A stretch of DNA of 64,000 nucleotides from Symsagittifera roscoffensis (lineage: Eukaryota > Xenacoelomorpha > Acoela > Convolutidae): NCBI RefSeq assembly GCF_963678635.1, contig NC_087065.1:59484754-59548753 (forward strand), given 5' to 3'. The notes under the pieces were generated by a model. The model was not told the DNA's origin and searched no databases. It saw nothing but the letters and a program-made list of their open reading frames with translations. How positions within the stretch are numbered: the stretch's first letter is position 1; every line of letters starts with the position of its first letter. Below are positions 10,963 through 23,000 of the stretch, piece after piece. The position numbers and the translations under genes are program-made.

Positions 10963-13059
10963 AATTTTGACAGCTAATTGAAATGCAGTAAAAGCTGACC
11001 TAGTCGCAGGGAACACAAAAATCTTCAAATTAGCTTGGAAAACGTTTTAAAGTTCTGCGTTTTTTTACTGTATTACTGCTTGTGTAAATATCTTCAATTC
11101 TGATATCATCACTGATCCAATCTCAATCAAGTCTGATCAGAAACGATTTGAAAGTGTACATAGTTGTTTTAGATCTCTGTCGATCCTCTTGTTGAAAGTT
11201 CGGCGCCTCTTGTTTAGCCGACCAATGACAAGCTTATTTTTCGGAGTTTTGAAGAAAGTGACTGATTATTAGTGATTGGTTTGGCTTTTTTGTCAGATTA
11301 ATTTGAACTTTTTATACCGTTCTGGGAAATTTTGAAAAAAAAATCTCAACAATATCAACATTTGAATATTTTTTTAAAACTTCACCTTTTTTTTCTAAAT
11401 CCAATTATTTTTTCAAAGAGCTGAAAAGGCAGTCCGAACACTCAAGGTTCCCCGCTGACAGTGCCTTTTTTCTAAATTTGATTTAATTTAGAATGCTATC
11501 TTAGTTTCAAGTTCTCACTTGGATTTAAAATCATTTTTATTTCTTATTGATCAACAACTCTTGGGAAATCAAAACGCAATAAAACTGTAAATTACAACCT
11601 CAAGTTTAAATTAGTGAAAACAATGGTGTCTTGTTTTATGACCATATGCGAAGAATGCATATACTGCAGGGTTATGTTGATTAGCTGTGTGTTAAGTATG
11701 AATAGGGCTGATTTGAAATCAGGAGGGGGCTCTCAGTTATGTGGATTGCAAATATATTGTTTGGGTTAAGTCTTCTGGGAATCATTAATTTCATGCCTTT
11801 CATCTCACAGTCCCTGCCTTCTTTAATCCTACAAAATCTCTACCCGCAATAACATCTTACGAACAGCCGTTCTCTTATCAGAGCCTCAATTTAGCATAAG
11901 TTGCCCCAAACATACTATTTCAGTTGAAGTATGATCCCACCTTTAGGTCAAGCGGCAATCATTAGAACAGTTCTGTTGTGCCTGAGAATAAACATTACCT
12001 GAGTCTGACTGGAAACCCGTTTAAACGAGAATTTACTCTATGAAAGGCAGGTTGCGAAGATTAGCTATCAAAATTCGCCAGCCCACTTGGTATTTATTTT
12101 GATATACTGCAGCTATTTTATTTTATATTTTATAGTACAAATCAATAAATAACCGCTAAATCATTCCATTTGAGTTTTCAAGCTAAAAAAACTTATTATA
12201 GTTAGTTTATAACGAAATGATTTTAAAAAGGTTTTCTGAAACCTATAGTTATTAATAAGTTACATAAATAATTCTGGAATTCCGGAATTCTTGCAAACAG
12301 GTTAGTTTTGATATGCTTAAAAAAGCAATAATTCAGTTAAAACAATATCTTTATTGTCCCGAGCCACTGTCGTAGTTTTTTAAACAGAATAGGGCGACCA
12401 AAATTTGCCATTATAATTTGACCGACAAACAACGGAGCAAAAGATTAAAATACCAAATTTTGTTGGTTTTTGGGATTTTGTGATCGTTCAAAATGGGTCC
12501 GCGAATTTTACCATCTGGCAACTTTTATTTGATGATTGTTTCAAATATACAAGTCTTAATACGAAATTATTGAGACTTACCTGACACACTTGTTAACAAA
12601 CCTGTAGGTCCCATTGTACTATCCCACGCAGTAAAAATGTTTCATAAGAGCTTCGCGCCACTTGCCATGTGCTTCGCGCCACTTGCAATGGAAAATAACC
12701 CTTTAAATAGAACTGAACCAATAAATAGAACAAAAAACTTAAAATATTCTCTCGCAAATAAATTTAAAATATGCAACAATATCCAAAATTTTGGAACTGA
12801 AAAAAAATTCACCCTCACTAATTTTACTCAGAGAGACAAAACATTCGGCTACATGCCATAAAACCCCTTTAAAGCAGGACAAAATAACCGACAAAAACAG
12901 AGATGAGAGCCGTTGAATCAAATTCAAAAAAAATTGAACAACTAAAACTTTTCTTAAATTTGTCTTGAGTTTGTCTTGAATAAAAATTTATGTCATAAAA
13001 ATATGCCAAAGTAAGAAAACTGAATATTGAATCAGCATCAAAACAAAACTTTAATGTTG
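10963..13059. other. Gene-free stretch with small repeats
   Basis: No gene is supported. A degraded family 1 motif (minus) lies at 11424-11465. A 20-21 bp tandem duplication with core GCTTCGCGCCACTTGC lies at about 12649-12691 and resembles motifs in the Rab11 intron (42650, 44455). The ORF at 12637-12861 runs across it and has no recognisable domain. Confidence 0.4.
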
Positions 13060-13530
13060 AATGAGCATCGAAACAAAGAAGTAACAGAGCCGAAAATTCT
13101 TAAGCAGACACATGTTGCGTCGAAAAACAAACTGTTTTTATTGGAAAAGTTTAGAAACTCAAAAAGTTTTTAGGTACCCCTCAAAACTCTTACATAAAAA
13201 CAGTTTGCTCCTCAAACATCTCAGAGGTGCCTCTAATCTTATAAGCCGAAACCTTTTGAGCCGAGTAAGGACAAAAAGGGAAGAAAAAACGAAAACAAAA
13301 ACTGGTTTATTGAAATCGGAGTCTGTCTATTTGCAACCAACATAAAAATTTGGTTAGAACGGGCCTTTAAAATGCAGGCATCCTCAAAAATTGTCTGCTT
13401 TCCATCTTCCATTTTGTTGACGAAAGTAGAGATGACCAAATTTGCAGTCATTCCGTAATCAAATCTGTCTACCGGAAAAAAGTTATGTACTCAGTTGCAA
13501 TATCCTAGCTTATCTCAAGGGTATTTATCA
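13060..13530 (+). repeat. Family 3 dispersed repeat
   Basis: It shares order and wording with 44610-45040: GAGCCGAAAA-TTCTTAAGCAGACACAT, then TTTTTATTGG, TTTGCTCCTC, CTCAGAGGTGCCTCT, AAGCCGAA, TTTAAAATGCAGGC, AGATGACCAA and GCAATATCCTAGCTTATC. No ORF is conserved between copies, so this is a non-autonomous element rather than a gene. Confidence 0.6.
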
Positions 13531-13849
13531 TTATTATTGATCAAAATGAAAATGTGATTTTTATTTTTTTTTTCAAAATAGTTGAAACGCGAAACTTCCA
13601 TATTGTGGTATCTATTCTACGAACATCAAAATATATCATTCTTAAAAAAGAATTTTTTATGAAATCACATTTAGTCCAAAAACAAACGTTTGATTCGAAT
13701 GGCTGTCCTCTCGATATTTTGTGCCCAAACCATTGCGTCTTTCTAAACTATCACTGATAGAAAACTATTATTACCATGTTTTGTAAGCTAATTAAAAAAC
13801 TATCTAAATAATCTCTTTGGAATCTGGACTTAATTGCGTTCAAGTTTAA

Positions 13850-14160
13850 CTGGCTAGGGCTGAAATAACGTGGTGTTAAGTTGTTAAGTTGTGTTAATGT
13901 GGTGTTAAAAGGACTAATTTTGATGTGGAAGCGCGAGCCAAAGACGTCATTTTTTGTCCAACTGTCCAAAAAGAGATGGTTTGCATTTTTGGTGGTTCGC
14001 TTTTTTTAAAATTTAGACTGCAGCGCAAATCAACTTGGCAAAAAGGGATCTTTTTACTAAGTAAGGAGCCCTCGGAAAATAACTGATCTAAAAAAAGTCG
14101 ATACATTTTTTGAAAAAATAATTGAAAACCGTCCCCAGGAAAATCCTATATCCGCCTTTG
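13850..14160 (-). repeat. Family 2 repeat, diverged copy
   Basis: On the minus strand it begins with AAAGGCGGATATAGGATTTTC and ends with GGCTCGCGCTTCCACATCAAAATTAG, in the same order as the arms at 5712-5965 and 6390-6672. Confidence 0.5.
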
Positions 14161-14963
14161 ATTTTACTAGCGCAAATTTTTAGTAATGTTTGCGAAAGTC
14201 TTTAAGAAATTTTATTTTTTAAATCGTTCCCCAGCTTTAAGTTTTTTGTCTTATTCTTACATGGGTGAGATGATTGAAGTAGGCAAAAAATCAAAAAAAT
14301 TTATTAAAACCGAAAACAACAAGATAGTCAGAGTTTACACTTTTTCTCTTATTCGAAGTAAAATCAGGCAGCTTTCTAAAAAAACACAAATGAACTTTTT
14401 TGAACTACTTTTTGAAACTACAAAAATGGTCTTTACAAAACAGCTATGTTCAAGGCTGTTTTGCTGCTACTGAAATTGTTAAAGCAATCTATGTCAACAT
14501 TTTTTATCGCTTATTGAGTGTGCTAGGAAAAAAAAATGAACAAATTACAAGTATAGCCAGCTCCTCTGAAAGTTGAACAGAAAACAAATGATTGTAACCA
14601 ACAGTGGGTTATTCTACGTATACTAAGTAAAAAAACAAAATTAGCTTAGAAAAAAAAAATTTTGGCTTCAGTGAACAAAATTTTTTCGCAACTAATAACA
14701 AAAATGAATCGTAAAACCTTTCAACAAAAATTCTTGCATTTTTTATTTCAAATTATTTTGATAAGATTAAGTTTTCTTCACAGTATTTTAAAAGTCACTC
14801 GAATGTAGGGTCATTAATATGAAATATCTCAATCTGTTCTGATGATTGATTGTGGTACGTGATTTTGGGTGGACAATCAGTAGATAAAAATTTCAACAAT
14901 CCCGAAAATTATGCTCCCTTGATGAAGGATCGGAACAAAACAAATCCAGTTAGTTTAAGAGCC
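14161..14963. other. AT-rich stretch with no recognised feature
   Basis: The 95-codon ORF at 14186-14473 shows no recognisable domain. The sequence is rich in A-runs. Nothing else was seen. Confidence 0.4.
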
Positions 14964-15472
14964 AACAAGACTGCTGGTATATCAGGACAAAGCCCTGAAA
15001 GATCCGACTGCCCCTTTAACCATATTGATCAGATTTTTGGTAAAATAAAACATTGAAAAACTTTAAAATTTGGAGAATATCAATGATCAATGTGAAAATT
15101 TGAGTCCTAAGAAATTAAGACGACCAATTAGCTAGCCTCAATTTAGTTTGGAACAATTTTGTTGTGTGGGATAATTCACCGCGCATAAATAATTCACGTT
15201 ACGCTTCAGGATTATGGATAAAATTTTAGAAATGAGCATACGTTAGTCCAGAACATGGCCAAATTGGCAAACTTCAAGCTGCCAAAACTTTGCAAAAATT
15301 ATCGGAGTTGAAAAAATTCTTTTTAAATTTGATTTCAGGGAGTCGATATTTTCAATGGCCATAATTTTTTTTAAAAGTATTATTTCGATTGCGGAAAATT
15401 GACTGAATAAAAAATCACCACAAGTATAATTATTCTATTTTCTTCGAAAGTCGGAACAATAAAAAATAAGTT
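14964..15472 (+). repeat. Family 1 repeat, best-preserved plus copy
   Basis: The hairpin motif is at 14964-15019 (CAGGACAAAGCCCTG between GACTGC-like copies). The segment ATTAGCTAGCCTCAATTTAG follows at about 15128, then TGTGTGGGATAATTCACC, CCAGAACATGGCCAAATTGG, and the terminal TTTTCTTCGAAAGTCGGAAC at about 15447. This copy defines the order of parts for the family. Confidence 0.75.
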
Positions 15473-15567
15473 CACTGTTTTTCGCTCAGACAAAAAGCAG
15501 CAGTGAGTCGAAGTTCAGAAAAAATAATAAATTTTTGCGCACATCAAATATTATTTTTTGATTAATT

Positions 15568-16062
15568 ATTATTCTGACTTTTGCAACGAAAGTGAAAGTA
15601 ACGAAATATTTGTGCTCGGGTGGGTTTTTTTTTCTTCAGACAAATTTCGACATTTTAACTAACCATTTTTGACAGAATTTTTTACTTTATTCAAAAGGTT
15701 TTGTTATCTTGAGCTTATGTTTGAAAAGATATTTCACCTGTGATTGTTTTTCTTAAAGTTATGGGGGTTTAAAATTGCCATTTTGGCCAAACTGGGACAA
15801 TTAACGCGTGATATAATTCGCGCTATTTATGCGTAAGCGGAGATTTAATTCGTCTTAGAAATCGTTTCAAATTGGTTGAAAGAAGCTTATTTGCCATAAT
15901 TGATTTGTTACTAGCAGCGAAGTTTATCATTTTCACAAAAAGTCTCAAATTAAAAAAAAATGTTTTCTTGCATTTAATTTTTTCATGCTATTACTGCTTC
16001 ATATACCTTAAAAGGCAGTGTCGAACATTCAAGGCTTTGCCCTGATACGAGCAGTTTTGTAC
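15568..16062 (-). repeat. Family 1 repeat, full-length minus copy, second subfamily
   Basis: The terminal hairpin block is at 15568-15610 (plus-strand reading CTTTTGCAACGAAAGTGAAAG). The body matches 10295-10605 in reverse. The hairpin motif is at 16010-16060 (AAGGCTTTGCCCTGATACG). Only about 95 bp separate it from the plus copy at 14964-15472, so the two form an inverted pair. Confidence 0.7.
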
Positions 16063-19034
16063 ACATTTGAAGGCACATTGATTTCACTACTCTTTCGTGA
16101 TCTTCCATTTAGCTATCAAGATTTCTATTGGAGCAAAATTTCAATTCCAATTTGCAAACAGTGGCTGACCGCAAGATTAACTAGAGAAACACTGATCATG
16201 ATAATGGTAAAAAAAAACCATTTTAAGAAAATCCGTGACACGAAGTTGGTCACAAATTGCAATTAACACCTCTTAAATTGTAATTACAATTATGGCAAAA
16301 CTTAGACAAAATTAGTTTTGGCTCACAACAACATTCGTTTGTCTAAGTTCAAGTGCTTTTGAGGTTAACGGAAAGGGTTTTTAAATCAGTATGTTTTGAA
16401 AACTTGTAATCTTTTTGATGGAATGTGAGATCACCATCACATCTGAGCTTGATTGTTAGTGCCTAAGCAATTTTTGTTTCAAAGTTAAGTACTGAAACGT
16501 ATCCAACATATAGCAGATGTCTTATTGAGACCAAGCTCCAAGTTTATCACTTTTTGACATAAAAAAGTTAGTTTTGACTTAAATAAATTTGCTGCATTTG
16601 TTGTTCTAGCGGATCTTTTGTTTCCGAGAAAGTAACTAAAGTAAAATGCTCGCGGTGATTTTTTGTTCTGTCTAACTTTGTCTCTAAACAAAAAGTTCTT
16701 ATGAAGTCCTTCTATACCAGCTGAAATTCATCTAAGACTTCACTTCAAATCTGTCTTAACTTTTTATCTGTTCATATGTTTTCTTACATTATGAGGTTTC
16801 GAAGTTCTTGAGACGAATCTATTTGGTATAATTAATGCATGCCTTTTATGTCTTTTCTATTGAAGATAGCTCCGTCTGAAAATTTATTCTAAGTTTTTGA
16901 ATTTCGCAAACCAATAACTTGACAAAAAAAATTATCACGTCTTTTTTTAATATTGTCACGAATATTAATTTTGATGTATGTAAAGTATGGTCTCCTAATA
17001 TTACTTTTCACTTGGTCAAAAACGGCGTGTTATCAACAAAATTTGCCCGAAAAAAAACCAAAATGAATCAGACTCGAAACTTGTGAAGAAACGAAAATTC
17101 GAGTTTTTTTTGGAGCTGAACAAACCAATTTTTGAGCTAATAAACTAAAAAACTGATTTGCCAAACTTTTCTGGTTTGCAGCATTGCGGGAAACTTTTCA
17201 TAATGTGTTATAATGTGTCAATCAAAATTAGCTTTTATAGACACCCAGAATATTTTTTGTCGTTTTTAAGGGAATTTGTTTAAGGTGAGATAGAAGAAAA
17301 AGCAATCTTCGCAGTCGAAACTTTCCAAAAATTGTCTCACTGCCGAAAATTTGCCACTATGCTCTTTAAAGGCATCTATTGGAAATAAACGTGTTTTGTC
17401 TCGCAGTCTCCGAAATGGTGTACAGAAAAGGTCAAAGTCGAAACTTAGATTTAAAAATGTGTCGGAGTCGGCTAAAATTTTGAAGCAATAACATTGTGAC
17501 AAAATGGGTGGTTAAATTCTGCGTGTTGCATTCCTGTAAGGGTATGTATGGGAAGACGCCCGCACCTCCCTAGTTCCGCTACTCTGTAATACTCTCGTAA
17601 GTTTTGTTAAACCTTGGATTAAAATTAGGTGGAATGTTGCTTGGTTATACTACTATTTTTACTGCTTGCAATCTGGATTAGATTTGCAATTGAAACCTTA
17701 AATCTCCGCTCGCATCAAAGTGTGCCACCCGGCTATTTCTAGATCACAAAGCGCTTATCCTGGAATGAATTTCGCACTTAACATTTTCTTAAACATTTCA
17801 AATTCCCTAATCCTAATAAACGAAAATAAAATCCGTAATACTTTTTCAATTGTAGAATCAGATTTAAGATTTATAGACTGAATATTGTTACGATCGCCAC
17901 AAAGACTATTTGAATCGCCAGAAAAGCTTTTTCACATTTCCTTAGAAAAAATTCAGGAAGCCTTAAGTACGGTCCTTACCATAGATAGTAGTTGAAAATT
18001 TTCAGAATATTTAGAAAAAAAATCAAAAATAAACACAAATTGCCTGACAGCTATCGTAGAAGTAAATGGAAAAAAAACTGATAAGATAAGACGCATAGCA
18101 ACTATTGAAGAAAGAAAGCGGAAAACTACCACGTTTCTAAACTTATAAAAAATTTATGTTTTCTATATTTTTGAGCCATTTTTCATCTGCTTATTACCTG
18201 TGTGTACTGCAAGCGCCATGGGATTCAATATTTTAAAAGACCATACACAAAACGAAAGATAATTCCAATAGAACAGACGCCTGAGCGCAGAAAAAATCGA
18301 ATAAATCTATTTGATCTTCGCGTATTGTTACTACCTTAAAATTAAAATTAGGTCTCAGGCTTATTACAAAAAACAACAACTAGAAGTACTGCTAGATTGA
18401 ATTTCATCACCCCTATCAGTATTATGAGGTCGAACTTCAGATATAGTCACTTAGCTGCTCCGTTTATCCAAGGGAACTTCATTTCAGGTGAAGCAGAAAG
18501 TGCAAATAATTTGGGGCCATTTGACCACCTTATCGACTTATCATCGCAACTCAACGCGACTATAGCCCTGATTCATTTTTCTGAAATCAAACCCCAATTC
18601 GATTCAATTTTTTCACACTTATTTCACCATCATTTTCCTTTTGTAAAGCTACCTCTGGATGCTAAAATAAACTGAATGAAATCCGAACAAAAGTTAATCA
18701 ATTCTGAATCGAAATGAAAAAAAAAATCTACCCAATTTTCAACCTATTTCTAGCCCTTCTATTCAAATCTAGTTTCCTAAATCTTCAATGCTTACCAAGT
18801 CTCTTTTGTATTGTCCTTTTTATGATGCGAACTGTGCTTTTCCGTCCTTTTGAAAAAGATTGTTAATTTTTTACAAGCCATTTGTTTAAATTTGATTGTC
18901 TATTTTTGCTTCGATTCTCTTCACGGCCCAATTTAATCCCAATTCCCTTTTATTTTTGTTCAACCGCACAGGGCAACTCAATTAAACGTAAAGAGACGCT
19001 TTGCCGTTGAGGGGGTCGCAAATTTCAATTAAAA
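16063..19034. other. Gene-free region upstream of FAM20C
   Basis: No gene or shared repeat is convincing here. The ORF at 18397-18675 (+, 92 codons) has no recognisable domain. The FAM20C promoter and 5' UTR must lie in the right part of this stretch, but no core promoter element can be named with confidence. An in-frame TGA at 19008-19010 precedes the FAM20C start codon. Confidence 0.4.
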
Positions 19035-20035
19035 ATGAAAACACTAAAAAACGCGACTTCTTACCCTAAAATGGGCACTCTAACGAAGATGGTCCGAAAC
19101 CTTATTTACATCACATACTTCACTCTGGTTTTCACATCAATCATTATTCTTTTTGTGAATCTACCCCCTATATTCGAAACTCAAAACAGTGATCTCCAAG
19201 ACACGGAGGGTTTGCCTAAATATGCAAAAAGTTCTCGAGAAAGGCTGAGGAAAAACTACCGAGGTGATCAATTGGCTGAAAACATTCCAGAAAACGAGAA
19301 ACCATTCCGCTGGATGGAAACGCGTGAAAACTTTGCAAACGCTGAAACGAAGCAACGAACATCTCAATTTCGTAACTTAACAAATCTTCTGCAACATAAA
19401 TTATTTCTTTCCAATCTCGCTCAAATCTATTCCAATCTAACGTCACCCAAAAAACTTCCATTTATGAGTCATAGCTCTGTTAACCCAGTAGTAGAAAACT
19501 TCTATCGAGAGATAGCCAGCGACAGCTTATATCCTGTGAACTCGCCTTGGATTGACTGGATTAAGACATTACTCAAATCGAACAAGATCACATATGCAGA
19601 AAACAAAGCAGGTGGTTCTCAGTTGAAACTCTCAGTTAAATACGAAGCGAATCTTTTGGGACTTTTGAAGCCAATGCGACTAACGAGAGACCAGCAAACA
19701 TTCCCCGACCATTTTTATTTTGTGGACCTGGAACGACACAATGCAGAAATAGCTTCATTTCATCTGGACCAGATTTTGGACTTCAGAAGAGCGCCGCCAG
19801 TTGTGGGTCGGTGGATAAACTTAACTGACCTGTGGAGACTTTCTGACCACAGACTGACGCGCACTTTCTTCAAGTCGCCAGCTGACAACACTTGCTTCCA
19901 CGGCACTTGTGATTACTACTGCCGAACAGAGACTCCGGTGTGCGGACACCCGCACAGTGTGGAGGCCTCGGTTGCACTCTACCTCCCAGACTCCAAATAC
20001 TTCCCAAGGTCTATGACGGTGCACCCCTACAGAAG
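19035..20035 (+). CDS. FAM20C: FAM20C-like exon 1
   Basis: It encodes residues 1-333 plus two bases of codon 334: N-terminal tail, signal-anchor, stem region with several N-x-S/T sites, and the N-lobe through SMTVHPYR. The donor is AGAAG|GTAAAT. Reading on past the donor gives an immediate stop, consistent with a true exon end. Confidence 0.92.
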
Positions 20036-23000
20036 GTAAATAATGCACTTATTGAAACTTCAAATGCAGATTTTAATGTTTTGAAACGAAAAAGTGAGCA
20101 ATACGATTCCAGAAAATCTGAGTTGAAGTTAAAAATAACGTTTCACTTTCATCAAAAAAAAAAATAAACATAACCAACCGTCAAATAGAACAGCCTATAT
20201 GAGCTTAAAAAGCCGAAAAATATTTTTTTCTTTCTGAAAAAATTCGTAAATCTTCAAAAAAAAATTACCAAGGCGCGACGTTTGCCAGGAAAATTTTATG
20301 TTTAACAGTTTTTTGACAAAAAACTGTTTTTGACAAAAAACAAATTAAAAACTCATAATTCAACAAGCTCCTCTCGATAAATGAAATTTTATAGCCCGCT
20401 TTGGACCAACCGTAGAAGCCCCTAAAGTATATCATATTGTATCCATCCACCCAAATTGGTGAAATGACTTAGATTGAGATTATTCTTTTTGAGATACTGA
20501 GAGGCGCAAAGCAAATCGTTTACATCAAATAGATTTACATCAACATAGTACACAGAGGCGGAGCGGAGCTTCGCATTAATTGCCATACCACGTAAAAATA
20601 GTATGCAAGCTAGTAATTAGAAAAAAAAGAAATCAACTTAATGCAAAAAATTGAATAAACTTCGAAACAATTTCTAAAAACATCAACTACAAAAAGTTGC
20701 CAGGAATGATGTTATTTTTGTGGAAAATACGCCCAGAAACACAATCGACAGCATTAAAAAAAATCAAAGACACTTTATTAAGCGCCAAGTGTGCCGATAA
20801 AATTTAGGCAAACAGCGATAGAGCCGCAACAACATCGTTGTCATGAAAAATTTTGAATTTAAATTTCTCTGCTAAGACTTTTATTGTTTTGTGCGATCCA
20901 GAGGGGAGCCCAAAAATATGTTTTCCTTGGTGCGACCAAAAATTAGGTCACTAAAGCAATAAAGCAAAAGCCGAAATCATTTCGGCGGAAAAAAACTTTT
21001 AGGAAAAATACGAGTTGATGGAGTAAATCAGAATACTAAAAGCAACAACAATGAAAGTTGCGTACACAAAAATAGTAAGATGTGCCAATAAAACTAACAA
21101 AAAGAAAGGCAGACAAGCAATAGGCCGACAATTATTTTTTGAAACAGAGCATTTCTCGTTTAAAAAAGGGGCCTTGGTCAGATTCGAACCAAGGATCTTT
21201 GCCGCCCCAGCCGTATTCCTTTTATTAAAAAATTCCGCGTAGACCAAAAGTTCCGGGGAGACGCCAAAAATTGAATGCATTATGAACCAAGCTGCCAGGT
21301 GATTCAAGTAATTTTGATGAACAAGTTGTTAACCTGAAAAAATACAATTTTCCGAAATGATAATGCTCGCAAAACGCATGCTTAATTATCATCGAACAAC
21401 TCCTCTGAATCCATATTAAATTGCTTCAAATCAATTGTTTTGTTTGATATATAGTTTTTAAGATGTGCTATAATGGAGCAGGGGTACGTTCCTCTTCGGG
21501 TTCAAACATTTTGTCATCTCTGTCAATACTTCTTACCTTATTTTTTCAACGAAATCTGAGTTTCTAGTTTCTGTAGACCTATTTTTCATATTTCAAGGTT
21601 TTTTTTCGCCAAATTTAACGCCTTTTTGAGTATTTTTAAGAAAGTTCCGTATAATTTTTTTGATGGTTTCCACTAACACAGCGGCGAATGTACTATTTGC
21701 TAACACAAGCGTTAAAAATGCGAAAAATATCTCTGCTAATTCTGGCCAAAAATACTCAGATAAACGCCTGCTGCGCCGAAAACAAAAGGGGTCTCGTACA
21801 CAATTGTGAATTTTTGCTTCCCTAAGCTCATATACGCACAAAAATCTACTTTAGCTCTTGAAACGATGAAATTTGAGGCAAATAAGCCAATTTAACAAAA
21901 AAAAATTGTTAAATTTTTGTGAAACCAGTTAAACCAAAAAAGACATCATAGGCAAAAAAGCTATCTGAATCTGTAGAAAAATCTATTTAAATTGAGCATC
22001 ATCTCAGTTTTATCAAGGCCGGTTAACATTTAATATAGTTAAATCAAGTTGCATCAATTCAGTAGCCAAAATTGATTAATTCAAACTGTTTATCAATTTG
22101 CAAGCAATCAGCTAAATTGAAATTTTCAAACTCTCAAACAAGTGTATAAAATGCTAATTTTAATTCCATACTTTCCTTCGAACCGAACTTATAAATATCG
22201 GTAGACTTCAAACTAAAAAAACAAGCCAACAAAATGAGAAAAAAAATCTGCATGGATTTGAAACCTGCAATGAATCTTGCAAATTTACCTAAAAAAACGT
22301 CCCAAAACATCAAACGTTCACTTTGTTCATTGACAAGAAACAAAAAATCCCACGACATCGATTTTCTTTTGTACTATGTTTCCTGAATAATGTACATGTA
22401 ATCATAGAAGCTACACCAAATCGAACCAGGAAGCGTGGGTGAAGGACACCACGTACTGCAAATCGAAAGTGCTGTCTGACCCGAGTTATTCGAGTGACAA
22501 GAGGAAGATCTTCGACATCACAGATCTCGCAATCTACGATTTCCTCATCGGTAAGAATATATTGAAGCATACCTTTCCATATAACTTGATCTTTGATTAT
22601 ATCACTCGAGTGAAACATTGTTTCGTTCTCATGAGCATATATTATAATTAAGTTGGGTTCTGTTCTGTAGTATGAAGAACAGATTTGTTTGTTCAAGGGC
22701 TTCTTAAGTTTGCGTCAACCAATAGATATCTGTAAGTTTAACTATTACGCTCAAGATTTGAGACTGTTAAGATTTAAGTAATGTTAAAAAAAATTAGGAT
22801 AACACTCGTAGATGATTAAGAGTGGCAACTTAAACTAAGACTAGATTAAGACTAAGGTTGGTTAAGATTCCTACAATAAATGTAGGCTTTTATTTAAGAC
22901 TAAATAAAAGACGGTGATGCTAACTGAAGTAAGAGATGTTTAAAAGATTGAATTAGTTCCGGTTGATTCGTTGCATATCATAAAAGATAATGCGCAAATT

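Noticed and set aside
18397-18675. 92-codon ORF upstream of FAM20C as a gene or alternative first exon
   Set aside because: No recognisable domain and no splice link that extends the FAM20C frame. The FAM20C start has its own upstream in-frame stop.
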